Of a DNA stretch of 36,904 nt, positions 8,734 to 16,797 are shown in pieces; position 1 is the stretch's first letter, and each line of letters begins with the position of its first letter. The notes under the pieces are model-generated. The model saw nothing but the letters and a program-made list of their open reading frames with translations, ran no database searches and was not told the DNA's origin. Location: positions 1 to 36,904 of the forward strand of contig JAFWPB010000019.1 of the NCBI GenBank assembly GCA_017545245.1. The letters are read 5' to 3'. Source of the stretch: Clostridiales bacterium. GTDB lineage: Bacteria; Bacillota; Clostridia; Saccharofermentanales; Saccharofermentanaceae. Both the position numbers and the translations under genes were made by a program.

Positions 8734-11700
8734 ATGGATACGAGAATGATTAGCAGGAGAAAGAAACTCGCCGCGGCAGCTCTCGTAGTTGGAATCGTGT
8801 TTTCCACGCTGTCGGGGAGCTTCTCGGGAAAGAAAGTTTTGGCGGCAAACAGTGACGATAAGTGGGACGATTTTCTGGTCCTGCACGATACGAAACTGTA
8901 CGATGAGTTGTCGAATCAAGGCGGCTATGAGAGGCCTTCAGCGGACGCGATCCTTTTGGATTATAAGAATTCTTCACAGTGCGGGCAGCATCCGAGGCTT
9001 ATGCTCACGTCCGATTCGGTAAAAGCACTGAAGGTGGATGCGAATAATCCGAATCATCCGAAGAATTTCTGGTATAAGAGGCTGATCACCCGTGCGGATA
9101 CTCTGTGCACACAGCTTACCAGTACGAATAATGAGGATTATCTGATCAACTATTCCAAGTGCTTCGAGACGAGAATGCCGGGATTGAACGGCAGAGGAAA
9201 TGCAGCGGACGTGTTTATGGATCGCATGATGACCTTGGGCATGGCGTACCAGCTCACGGGTCTTTCGAAGTATGCGGAAGCGGCGTGGGTATTGCTGGAG
9301 CGTGTGGCTTCTTTCCCCGATATCAACCCGTGGCACGATCTCGATTTCGGGTTCTTTTGCCAAGGATATGCGATCGCCTATGACTGGATGTATCCGGAAT
9401 GGGAGAAGACGCCGAGCCACAAGGCGACGCTGGAACAGGCGATCCGCCGCCAGTGCTTCCGCCCTGCAAATGATTCCTATACGAATAATTCTCCGAAGCG
9501 TTCGCAGACTTCCGATAACGGACTGGTCCGTGGTGTGTATACGGACAACAACCATAACCCGATCGTCAACGCGGGTGTCGCGATGGTATCGCTGGCGCTT
9601 CTCGACCAGTATCCGACGATTGGTTCGTCACTCTGCCGCGATGCGATCATCTGCCTCGAAAGGGACCTCAACATGTTCGCGCCGGACGGGATGACCAAAG
9701 AGGGCACCGAGTACATGCTCCTCACGATCGATAACCTCTCGATGATGTTTTCTTCGCTCGAAACCTCGATTGGAAAGCTCTATGGATTGGATACCTGCCC
9801 GGGCATGGCAGACGGAAAAGTGATTCGTGTCATCCATGCGCTAGAGTCCGATGTCGGCATGTTCAGTTTCGGCGATTCCTATGACAGCCTGCTGACGAAT
9901 GCCGGCGAACTGTATTTCTATGAACACTACGATCTGCATGGTTTTAGAACCGATATCTATAACCGCCTCAAAAGCACTTACTCGAATGATTTTGAACGTA
10001 ATGTGCAGATCCTTTGCTGGTATGTGCCGGAGACGAATGAACAGACATTCAACCTTGATCTGGATATGACCGCACAAGGCGCCGCCGCTTTTGCCACGTT
10101 CCGGAATAACTATGAAGAAAGGCAAAGCTATGTGGGCGTCAAAGCGGGGACCACGATCAAGGACTTTTTCGTGCATCTCGACGAGGGCAGTTTTGTCTTT
10201 AATTCGCAAGGTGTCCGCTGGGCGGCCGATATGGGAAAAGACAAGTACACGCTCGATGGATATAGTGCTCCACGTGCGGAAGACAACGCTCGTTGGAAGA
10301 TCTTCCGGCTTCGTCCGGACGGGCATAATGTGCTTCTGATCAATCCGAACCAGAATGACTGTGGCTATGAGTTCAATCAGGTTGCGGAACTTTCTACTAA
10401 GTCGGCGGAGAAAGAAGCGATGGCCGTCGTAGATATGACGGCTCTGGTGAGCGGTAAAGCTACGAGTGCGAAGAGAGGTTTCCTTTTTACGGATGATAGG
10501 CTTTCTCTGGTCGTGCGCGATGAGGTGACGCTGAAAGAGCAATCCGATCTGTACTGGATCATGTACACGCGTCAGAGTGTATCGATCAATGGGAATACGG
10601 CCGTGCTTTCTGGCAAAAATGCCAATGGGGAAGTGGTGAAACTGCAACTTGATGTGGTCTCTTCGACGACAGGCAAACTCAGTAAAGAGAGTGCGGCACC
10701 GTGGAGTCTTGCGCCGCAGGTTGACGATCAGAATACGAATGACGATTATACCCGTATCGTGTATAAGATTTCGGGTGCAACAGGTGATGTGAACATTACC
10801 GTGAAGCTCACTCCTTTGATCGATGCGACGAAGGATGCTCCGGGTGTTTCTTCCTATGGCCCGATCGCTTCGTGGAAGTTGGATACCCCCACGCCTACGG
10901 TGACGAAGAAAGCAACGGTAACAGAAAAGCCTACCGTTACTAAAAAGGCAACAGTGACGGATAAACCGACGGTGACTGTTACGCCGGCTAAGGGTTCAAC
11001 CGTGTCTCCAACAAAGAAAGCGACAGTTACTCCTACTAAGAAACTAACAGCTACTCCGAAAGCAACGGAGAAACCAAGCGTGACGCCGACTTTGGTACCT
11101 AAGCAGCCGACAGCGACTCCGGTTCTGGGAAAGCTCACAAGTATACCAACTGAAACTCCGGTTCCAACTAAGAAGTCGACACCAGTGCCGACGATCAGTC
11201 CGGAAAAAGAACCTTCGATTGCAGATTTTGTTGAACGGCTTTACACTATTGCTTTGAACCGTGAATCTGAGAAGGCAGGAAAAGATTTCTGGATCAACGA
11301 GATCGAGAGTGGAAACAGAACCGGTGGTGACTGTGCGCACTTCTTCCTGATCGAAGCGCCGGAATTCCTGAACCGTGGATTGAGCGACGATGACTTTGTT
11401 GAGACTTTGTATAAAACATTCTTCGACCGCGATTCTGAAGCAGCCGGAAAGGAATTCTGGGTTGGCGAGTTGAAGAGTAAGCGTATGTCCAGACAGGATG
11501 TCATTGGCGGATTTATCGACTCGAAGGAATGGTGCAATATCTGCGCGACGTATGGTGTGCGTTCCGGTGCACCAAATGCCAAAGCGGAGTTTGCTTCGAA
11601 AAATGCAATCGCTTTTGCAACACGACTGTACACCTGCTGCCTCGATCGTGAGCCGGAAAATGATGGGCTGAAGTACTGGTCATTGGCTTTGACTAACCTT

Positions 11701-11958
11701 GAAAAGACCGGATGTGAAGCCGCTGCATTCTTCTTTACCGGCGACGAGTTTGTCGGCTTCGGATTGAAGAACGATGAGTATGTAAGAAGACTCTATACGA
11801 CATTTATGGGAAGAGATCCGGAAGCGAGTGAGATTGCGTACTGGGTAGGAGAGATTTCCAAAGGCACACAGACGAAAGACTCCGTGATGCAGTTCTTTGG
11901 GAGCAGTGAAGAGTTTACAAATATCTGTAAAAAGTACGGAATAGAAGCATGTTTCTGA
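8734..11958 (+). CDS. Secreted heparinase II/III-like polysaccharide lyase with DUF4214 tail
   Basis: A 1074-residue secreted enzyme predicted to cleave uronic-acid-containing polysaccharides by beta-elimination; the substrate cannot be told from sequence. A signal peptide covers residues 1-37. HPRLMLT (near 87) and helices including AIAYDWMY (Tyr216) and NNHNPIVNAG (His274) match the alpha/alpha toroid. VHLDEGSFVF (His481), GVRWAADMG and RPDGHNVLLINP match the C-terminal beta-sandwich of the heparinase II/III family, where the usual HxHLDAGSF reads FFVHLDEGSF. A Thr/Pro/Lys linker (about 718-827) full of TVTKKAT-like repeats leads to four DUF4214 segments. ATG 8734 has AGAGG about seven bases upstream. 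An MFS transporter starts 33 bases downstream and may be co-transcribed. Confidence 0.88.
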   Translation: MDTRMISRRKKLAAAALVVGIVFSTLSGSFSGKKVLAANSDDKWDDFLVLHDTKLYDELSNQGGYERPSADAILLDYKNSSQCGQHPRLMLTSDSVKALKVDANNPNHPKNFWYKRLITRADTLCTQLTSTNNEDYLINYSKCFETRMPGLNGRGNAADVFMDRMMTLGMAYQLTGLSKYAEAAWVLLERVASFPDINPWHDLDFGFFCQGYAIAYDWMYPEWEKTPSHKATLEQAIRRQCFRPANDSYTNNSPKRSQTSDNGLVRGVYTDNNHNPIVNAGVAMVSLALLDQYPTIGSSLCRDAIICLERDLNMFAPDGMTKEGTEYMLLTIDNLSMMFSSLETSIGKLYGLDTCPGMADGKVIRVIHALESDVGMFSFGDSYDSLLTNAGELYFYEHYDLHGFRTDIYNRLKSTYSNDFERNVQILCWYVPETNEQTFNLDLDMTAQGAAAFATFRNNYEERQSYVGVKAGTTIKDFFVHLDEGSFVFNSQGVRWAADMGKDKYTLDGYSAPRAEDNARWKIFRLRPDGHNVLLINPNQNDCGYEFNQVAELSTKSAEKEAMAVVDMTALVSGKATSAKRGFLFTDDRLSLVVRDEVTLKEQSDLYWIMYTRQSVSINGNTAVLSGKNANGEVVKLQLDVVSSTTGKLSKESAAPWSLAPQVDDQNTNDDYTRIVYKISGATGDVNITVKLTPLIDATKDAPGVSSYGPIASWKLDTPTPTVTKKATVTEKPTVTKKATVTDKPTVTVTPAKGSTVSPTKKATVTPTKKLTATPKATEKPSVTPTLVPKQPTATPVLGKLTSIPTETPVPTKKSTPVPTISPEKEPSIADFVERLYTIALNRESEKAGKDFWINEIESGNRTGGDCAHFFLIEAPEFLNRGLSDDDFVETLYKTFFDRDSEAAGKEFWVGELKSKRMSRQDVIGGFIDSKEWCNICATYGVRSGAPNAKAEFASKNAIAFATRLYTCCLDREPENDGLKYWSLALTNLEKTGCEAAAFFFTGDEFVGFGLKNDEYVRRLYTTFMGRDPEASEIAYWVGEISKGTQTKDSVMQFFGSSEEFTNICKKYGIEACF

Positions 11959-11991
11959 CATCGTGCCAGGCCTGAGTGAGGAGGAGAATCT

Positions 11992-13197
11992 GTGGCAACG
12001 CTTTTGATTGCGATCATCTATGCTGCTTTTATTGGTCTGGGTCTTCCGGATTCACTGTTTGGCGCGTCATGGCCGTCGATTTATACCGAGTTTCATCTTC
12101 CGATTTCTCTGGGCGGATTGGTCACGAGCATCTGCTGCAGTGCAACCTTGGTGTCGAGTCTTCTGAGTTCGCGCCTGATCAAACTTCTCGGAACCAATAA
12201 GCTTACGGCGTGCTGTACACTTCTTACAGCGCTGGCTCTTTTTGGGTACAGCTTATCAGGAAATATCGTGTGCATTCTTATTCTTGCGGTTCCGCTTGGA
12301 CTGGGCGCCGGCTCCATCGATACTGCGCTCAATAACTATGTGGCACTTCATTATAGTGCTTCGCAGATGAGCTTTCTGCATTGCTTTTACGGCGTTGGCG
12401 TGACGATCAGTCCTTTTGTGCTTACGCTGGTATTCCGCAACGGGATGAGCTGGAGAACGGGATACCGGATCATGGCACTCGTACAGTTTTTGCTGGCGGC
12501 AGTTCTTTTCGCGACGCTTCCGGTATGGAAGAAAGTGCACGGCGAAAAAATGGCAGAGGAAGAGGATTTTGAGACGCTTTCATTAAAAAAGGCGGCGTCC
12601 ATCAAGGGCGTGAAGGTCATGTGGATGCTGTTCATCTGCTCCTGCACGATCGAGGTTTCGGTCGGAAACTGGAGCAGCACCTATCTCGTAGAACATAAGG
12701 GGTTAAGCAATGAGCTGGCCGCGGCTTCAGTGACGTTTTATTTCCTCGGAATGACCGCGGGAAGATTCTTCTCGGGGATCCTGGCCAAGAAACTCCACAG
12801 CTGGCAGATCGTAAAGATCGGGCTGATTCTTCTGGGAGCCGCGCTGGTGCTTCTTTTCGTAAGTCCCAACAATAAAGTGACGATTGCTGCACTGATGCTG
12901 ATTGGACTGGGTAACGGGCCGATGTTCCCGAACTTTAACTACCTGACGCCGGAGAATTTCGGCGAGAAGCGTTCACCGGCTATCATCGGCACGCAGATGG
13001 CCGTCTCGAGTTTTGCAATCCTGACCGGCCCGGTGATCTGCGGCCTTATCGGGCAGTGGCTCGGCATGCGCTCGTTCCCTTTCTACCTCGTTGCTTTTTA
13101 TATCTTGATGCTGGTGGTGTTCGGACGCGGGACAAGAATCTGGAAAATGCCTGGGTTATTTAGAAGTTCACGCAAGCATGAGGAGAGAGATTTATAA
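11992..13197 (+). CDS. Major facilitator superfamily transporter
   Basis: An integral membrane transporter of 401 residues. It starts with GTG at 11992 after GGAGGAGAA. Repeated hydrophobic helices throughout fit a 12-helix MFS fold. Helix 1 has FIGLGLPDSLFGASWP; the segment GLGAGSIDTALNNYVA followed by MSFLHCFYGVGVTISP is typical of the MFS branch that includes E. coli YbjJ and FucP-like sugar carriers. A cytoplasmic loop rich in K and E (about residues 184-205) separates the two halves. The short gap from the upstream lyase suggests import or export of a product of that enzyme, but this is inference. The substrate is unknown and drug efflux is possible. Confidence 0.85.
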   Translation: MATLLIAIIYAAFIGLGLPDSLFGASWPSIYTEFHLPISLGGLVTSICCSATLVSSLLSSRLIKLLGTNKLTACCTLLTALALFGYSLSGNIVCILILAVPLGLGAGSIDTALNNYVALHYSASQMSFLHCFYGVGVTISPFVLTLVFRNGMSWRTGYRIMALVQFLLAAVLFATLPVWKKVHGEKMAEEEDFETLSLKKAASIKGVKVMWMLFICSCTIEVSVGNWSSTYLVEHKGLSNELAAASVTFYFLGMTAGRFFSGILAKKLHSWQIVKIGLILLGAALVLLFVSPNNKVTIAALMLIGLGNGPMFPNFNYLTPENFGEKRSPAIIGTQMAVSSFAILTGPVICGLIGQWLGMRSFPFYLVAFYILMLVVFGRGTRIWKMPGLFRSSRKHEERDL

Positions 13198-13242
13198 AGT
13201 CTAACGTGATCTGTGAACTTCGTTTATACTACTGATATGTAG

Positions 13243-13419
13243 ATGGCTTTTTGGAAGAGGATTACAATAAGTTCATCAGATGAATACCTGACCCACGACA
13301 GCTGCAATTTCCATTTGAACCAGGGTTTTGAAGAAGTGGCATACATGAAGAAAGTCGGGAAGATATTCGACAGATGCTACGATCTGAAATGGTTTCAGAA
13401 AGAGATAGGAGGGCATTGA
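13243..13419 (+). pseudogene. C-terminal remnant of a GNAT acetyltransferase
   Basis: This 58-codon open frame ends NQGFEEVAYMKKVGKIFDR, then CYDLKWFQKEIGGH. That is the typical C-terminus of phosphinothricin/PAT-like GNAT acetyltransferases (F-x-x-x-GF-x-E-V-x-Y-M-K-x-V-G-x-x-F). The N-terminal 110 or so residues, including the acetyl-CoA pyrophosphate-binding loop, are missing, and residues 1-15 do not resemble the family. It is therefore a decayed gene end. Its stop TGA is one base before the ATG of the intact GNAT gene (TGATATG), and its tail supplies that gene's ribosome site (ATAGGAGGG). Confidence 0.7.
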
Positions 13420-13420
13420 T

Positions 13421-14233
13421 ATGACGAATACGGAAAAAGCACTGGACAGTTTTGCTGACGAGCGTGATTTCAAATTGCTGGAGCAGGACAGATATACGTT
13501 TTGTGTATTGAGCCGGATCATGAAGGGAGAGCATGAGTTATTCCTTACAGATCATGAGAAACTGATCCTGTTCTTTACTAGTCAGCCGTATCCGGTCTGG
13601 ATCTGGATGCCGGACGATGCCACAACGGAAGAAAAGGAAAGAGCTTTTGCCATATCAAAAGAAAACGGCCTTATCGATGGAAAGCACAACTTTAATCTGA
13701 AGTACGATCTGGCGGACTACTTCATGAAGCGTGCAAAGGAGGAGGGCGTCGAGCTTTCTATCAAGACGAATATGTTTGCTTATGACTGCCCGGATCCGAT
13801 CAAGCCTTCTTTCGAGTCGGACGGTGCGATGCATTCCGCCACGATGGATGATTATGAGACACTGGTGGAATTCATGGATATGTTCCATACGGAAACGAAC
13901 GTCGATCAGCAGGGACGGGATGTTTACCGTGAACAGGCGAAAGGTTGTATCGAAAGTGGAAGATTACATTTTTGGAAAGACGCGCAAGGAAATACTGTAG
14001 CGTCTTGTAACTATGCCCCGAACGAAGATATGGCTTCGATCAATCTCGTTTTCACGCATCCGGATTTCCGAAGAAAACACTATGCGGAAAATCTCGTTTA
14101 CGAAGTGACCATGCTGGTGAAAAACAAAGGATATATGCCGATGCTTTATACTGATGCGGATTATGTCGCATCAAATGCCTGTTATGAAAAAATCGGCTAC
14201 AAACTCAAGGGAAAACTTTGCACGATTGGTTAA
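13421..14233 (+). CDS. GNAT family N-acetyltransferase
   Basis: A 270-residue cytoplasmic enzyme expected to transfer an acetyl group from acetyl-CoA to an amine; the acceptor is unknown. The N-terminal 120 residues are an extra domain (LFLTDHEKLILFF, then YPVWIWMPDD) seen in two-part GNAT proteins. The GNAT fold occupies about residues 130-270, with MASINLVFTHPDFRRKHYAE containing the R-R-K-H-Y version of the Q/RxxGxG/A acetyl-CoA loop, and SNACYEKIGYKLKG as the usual C-terminal motif. GGAGGG lies eight bases before the ATG. It heads a tight run with the HAD, amidase and ProC-like genes (gaps of about 18 bases or overlap), which suggests one operon. Confidence 0.85.
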   Translation: MTNTEKALDSFADERDFKLLEQDRYTFCVLSRIMKGEHELFLTDHEKLILFFTSQPYPVWIWMPDDATTEEKERAFAISKENGLIDGKHNFNLKYDLADYFMKRAKEEGVELSIKTNMFAYDCPDPIKPSFESDGAMHSATMDDYETLVEFMDMFHTETNVDQQGRDVYREQAKGCIESGRLHFWKDAQGNTVASCNYAPNEDMASINLVFTHPDFRRKHYAENLVYEVTMLVKNKGYMPMLYTDADYVASNACYEKIGYKLKGKLCTIG

Positions 14234-14250
14234 GAAGTGAGGTAAAAACA

Positions 14251-14922
14251 ATGGTGAAAGCAGTGATCTTCGATATGTTTGAGACTTTGGTCACGCACTA
14301 TCGGACAGGTTTCTATTTTGGCGAGAACATTGCCAAGGACATGGGAATTTCCGAAAAGAAGTTCCGGGAGATCTGGGATACGACAGACGATGACCGGACG
14401 ATCGGAAAACTGACTTTTGAAGACACGATTAAAACGATCATGGAAGCAAACGGGATCTCCTCAGAAGAAATCCTGAAGACGATCGTGGAAAACCGAGTGT
14501 TTTTCAAGAGAAAGGTATTCGCCCAGCTTGATGAAGATGTACTGGACATGCTTAAAAGTTTGAAAGATGCCGGAGTGAAGATCGCGCTGATCAGCAACTG
14601 CTTCAGTGAAGAAGTCGGGGTGATCAAAGAAAGTGCTCTGTTTTCCTTTTTTGATGTGACGATGCTATCCTATGAGCAAGGCGTGAAGAAGCCGGATCTG
14701 GAGATCTATAGAAGAGCGATGCAGGCGCTCGGTGTCGAAGCATCTGAGTGTCTCTATGTTGGAGATGGTGGCAGTCACGAACTGGAAGCCGCTTTTGAAG
14801 CTGGCATGAAACCTCTTCAGGCCAAGTGGTTTTTGAAGGAAAATAACCGCAGTAACCCGAAGGTCTACGACCAGTTTCAGGGACTTGAGAAACCACAGGA
14901 TCTACTTTCTTATATCAAGTAG
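14251..14922 (+). CDS. HAD superfamily hydrolase
   Basis: A 223-residue cytoplasmic phosphatase-like enzyme. The ATG at 14251 is chosen because GTGAGG precedes it and MVKAVIFDMFETLVT is a proper HAD N-terminus; the longer frame from 14218 overlaps the previous gene without a ribosome site. Motif I is DMFET with nucleophile Asp8. The second aspartate is replaced by Phe10, as in the haloacid-dehalogenase and REG-2-like branches. Motif II is ALISNC, motif III is GVKKPD and motif IV is YVGDGGSHELEAA. The helical cap lies between about residues 15 and 95. The substrate is unknown. It lies 17 bases after the GNAT gene and 18 before the amidase start. Confidence 0.88.
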   Translation: MVKAVIFDMFETLVTHYRTGFYFGENIAKDMGISEKKFREIWDTTDDDRTIGKLTFEDTIKTIMEANGISSEEILKTIVENRVFFKRKVFAQLDEDVLDMLKSLKDAGVKIALISNCFSEEVGVIKESALFSFFDVTMLSYEQGVKKPDLEIYRRAMQALGVEASECLYVGDGGSHELEAAFEAGMKPLQAKWFLKENNRSNPKVYDQFQGLEKPQDLLSYIK

Positions 14923-14940
14923 GGTTCAAGGAGAATGACG

Positions 14941-16221
14941 ATGCATAGAACACAGCGGGCCTGGAGAAGGGCAGAACAGCTTGGCGGAAAAGACGCACTG
15001 AACTGTATTGCGGAGATCAACGAATCGGCGTTAGAAGAAGCTAACTACCAGGGGAGAAAACCTTCTGAAGCAAGTGGCATGCCGGGTGAACTGCTTCTTC
15101 GCGGTGTACCGGTCCTGGTCAAGGACAATATCGATGTGAAAGGCATGCATACCACGGCTGGAAGCCTGGCCTTGGAAGATAACATTGCGCTGGAAGATGC
15201 ACATGTCATTAAGAACCTTCGACGACACGGTGCCGTGATCCTCGGAAAAACCAACATGACCGAGTTTGCCAATTATGTTTCTTCCTCTATGCCAGGCGGA
15301 TACAGTTCACGTGGCGGGCAGGTGAAACACGCCGTGTCTGAGCACGCGGAACCAGGTGGATCGTCGACCGGTTCCGGGGTCGCGGTCAGTGCTGGCATCG
15401 TGTCCATGGCCGTAGGTACGGATACATCTTTTTCCATCATTGCCTGCGCCAAGTTCAACGGGATCTGCGGTATAAAACCACCGGTAGGGATCCTTTCACA
15501 GGAAGGCATTATTCCGGTGGCAAAAACACTGGACAGTCCGGGGCCGATGGCAGAGACATTTCTCGATGCGCTGCGCATGTATCGCGCGATGCGGGATGAA
15601 CCTTTCCCGGATCTTCGTCCGACTGCGCTGGATAAACTTAGTATCGCGGTGAATCAGGCAAATCTTGAGCGTGTAGAGGAAGGTGAAAAAGCATTCCTCG
15701 AGAAAACGATCGATAAACTGAAAGCTGCGGGAACGTTGCAGAAGACGGTACTTCAGGAAAGAGAGCCGATGCTCAAGACGATCATGAAATGGGAGTTCCG
15801 CCCCATGCTGGAAAAGTATCTTCGTACGTCCACAGCGTCGAGAAAAACACTTGCCGAGATCGTGGAGTTTTATGAGACTCACCCGGATACCATGATGAAG
15901 TACGGACATGACTATCTGAAAGAAGCGCTGGAAGATACACCGGACGGGCTTTTCGGAGAAGAGTACCTGGAAGCATTGCGTCATCGAAAAGCACGAATCG
16001 AAGAGGTGCGTGCGGAAATCTCGGATGTCGATGCCGTCATCATGACGGGACCGACGAACGTGATGCATTTCTGTGGTCTTCCTTCTGTGACGATCGCAGG
16101 AAGTGAAGTCGATGAACATGGTGTCAGAAGAGCAATCGTCATGTATGGCGCAGATGAGAAGAAACTTTATTCGGCGGCGCTGGCCATCGAAAGAGTGATC
16201 CTGGGAGGATTGGATATATGA
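14941..16221 (+). CDS. Amidase signature family protein
   Basis: A 426-residue hydrolase of carboxylic amides in the cytoplasm. The start at 14941 is preferred over the in-frame ATG at 14935 because AAGGAG (14928-14933) is then seven bases upstream. The catalytic triad is visible: Lys61 in VPVLVKDNIDVKG, cis-Ser141 in GGSSTGSG and nucleophile Ser165 in TDTSFSIIACA. The Ser141-Ser165 spacing of 24 matches known amidases. The usual GGSIRxP around the nucleophile is replaced by SFSIIAC, so the substrate may differ from GatA-type enzymes. GatB and GatC are absent nearby, which argues against a tRNA amidotransferase. The stop overlaps the ATG of the ProC-like gene by four bases (ATGA). Confidence 0.88.
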   Translation: MHRTQRAWRRAEQLGGKDALNCIAEINESALEEANYQGRKPSEASGMPGELLLRGVPVLVKDNIDVKGMHTTAGSLALEDNIALEDAHVIKNLRRHGAVILGKTNMTEFANYVSSSMPGGYSSRGGQVKHAVSEHAEPGGSSTGSGVAVSAGIVSMAVGTDTSFSIIACAKFNGICGIKPPVGILSQEGIIPVAKTLDSPGPMAETFLDALRMYRAMRDEPFPDLRPTALDKLSIAVNQANLERVEEGEKAFLEKTIDKLKAAGTLQKTVLQEREPMLKTIMKWEFRPMLEKYLRTSTASRKTLAEIVEFYETHPDTMMKYGHDYLKEALEDTPDGLFGEEYLEALRHRKARIEEVRAEISDVDAVIMTGPTNVMHFCGLPSVTIAGSEVDEHGVRRAIVMYGADEKKLYSAALAIERVILGGLDI

Positions 16222-16661
16222 GAATCAGCATGATCGGATATGGAAGCATGGGAAAGATGATCACGGAGAAACTGGCGGCTTCGGATGTGATCGAGCTTCC
16301 TGAAGAGGAAATCGGGATGGGGTCGGAACTGGTAAGTTGCATGCCGGGATTCATCGCATCGATCTTCGATGTGCTTTGTACTTCTGCGGAAAAACATACT
16401 TCGATCCCGGATGAAAAGGTCGTAAAGATGGTGCTGCAGACCATGTGTGCAACCGGCGAACTGATGCTCTCGAAGGAAATGACTTTTGAAGAAGTAGTGA
16501 CCCGCGTCGCGACTCCCGGAGGCATCACACAGGAAGGCACGAAAGTAGTCTATGAAAACTTCCCGGAAACGGCTGCAGAGCTTTTTGAGAAGACGCTGGA
16601 GAAGAGAAGAGCAACAGCGGAAAAAGCGCAGGCGATGTTTCAAATTGACAGTGCAACTTAA
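16218..16661 (+). CDS. Internally shortened pyrroline-5-carboxylate reductase-like protein
   Basis: At 147 residues this is about half the usual 260-280 of ProC. Residues 1-20 (MRISMIGYGSMGKMITEKL) give the first strand and G-x-G-x-M-G loop of the dinucleotide-binding fold. Then, from about residue 24, the protein jumps to the ProC C-terminal dimerisation domain: LPEEEIGMGSELVSCMPGFI, MCATGELMLSKE and RVATPGGITQEGTKVV. The middle of the Rossmann domain, roughly 110-130 residues, is absent without any frameshift. The catalytic-domain threonine and serine region is partly altered (SCMPGFI against the usual SGPAY). It probably cannot bind NADPH normally. It could be a regulatory or dimer-poisoning protein, or a deletion product kept in frame by chance. 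Confidence 0.7.
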   Translation: MRISMIGYGSMGKMITEKLAASDVIELPEEEIGMGSELVSCMPGFIASIFDVLCTSAEKHTSIPDEKVVKMVLQTMCATGELMLSKEMTFEEVVTRVATPGGITQEGTKVVYENFPETAAELFEKTLEKRRATAEKAQAMFQIDSAT

Positions 16662-16797
16662 ATACTGGTATATTGAACTTGGCTGATGCAATCAAATACC
16701 GTTCGATTTCCTGAGTAAAACACTTTGCGGAAAGATATATGTTATACCTTGGATCTTGTATTTGACCAGTAAAAGAATAAGAGAAGGAAGTTCAATA

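Noticed and set aside
14941..16221. GatA subunit of tRNA amidotransferase
   Set aside because: GatB and GatC are absent, and the motif around the nucleophile differs from GatA.
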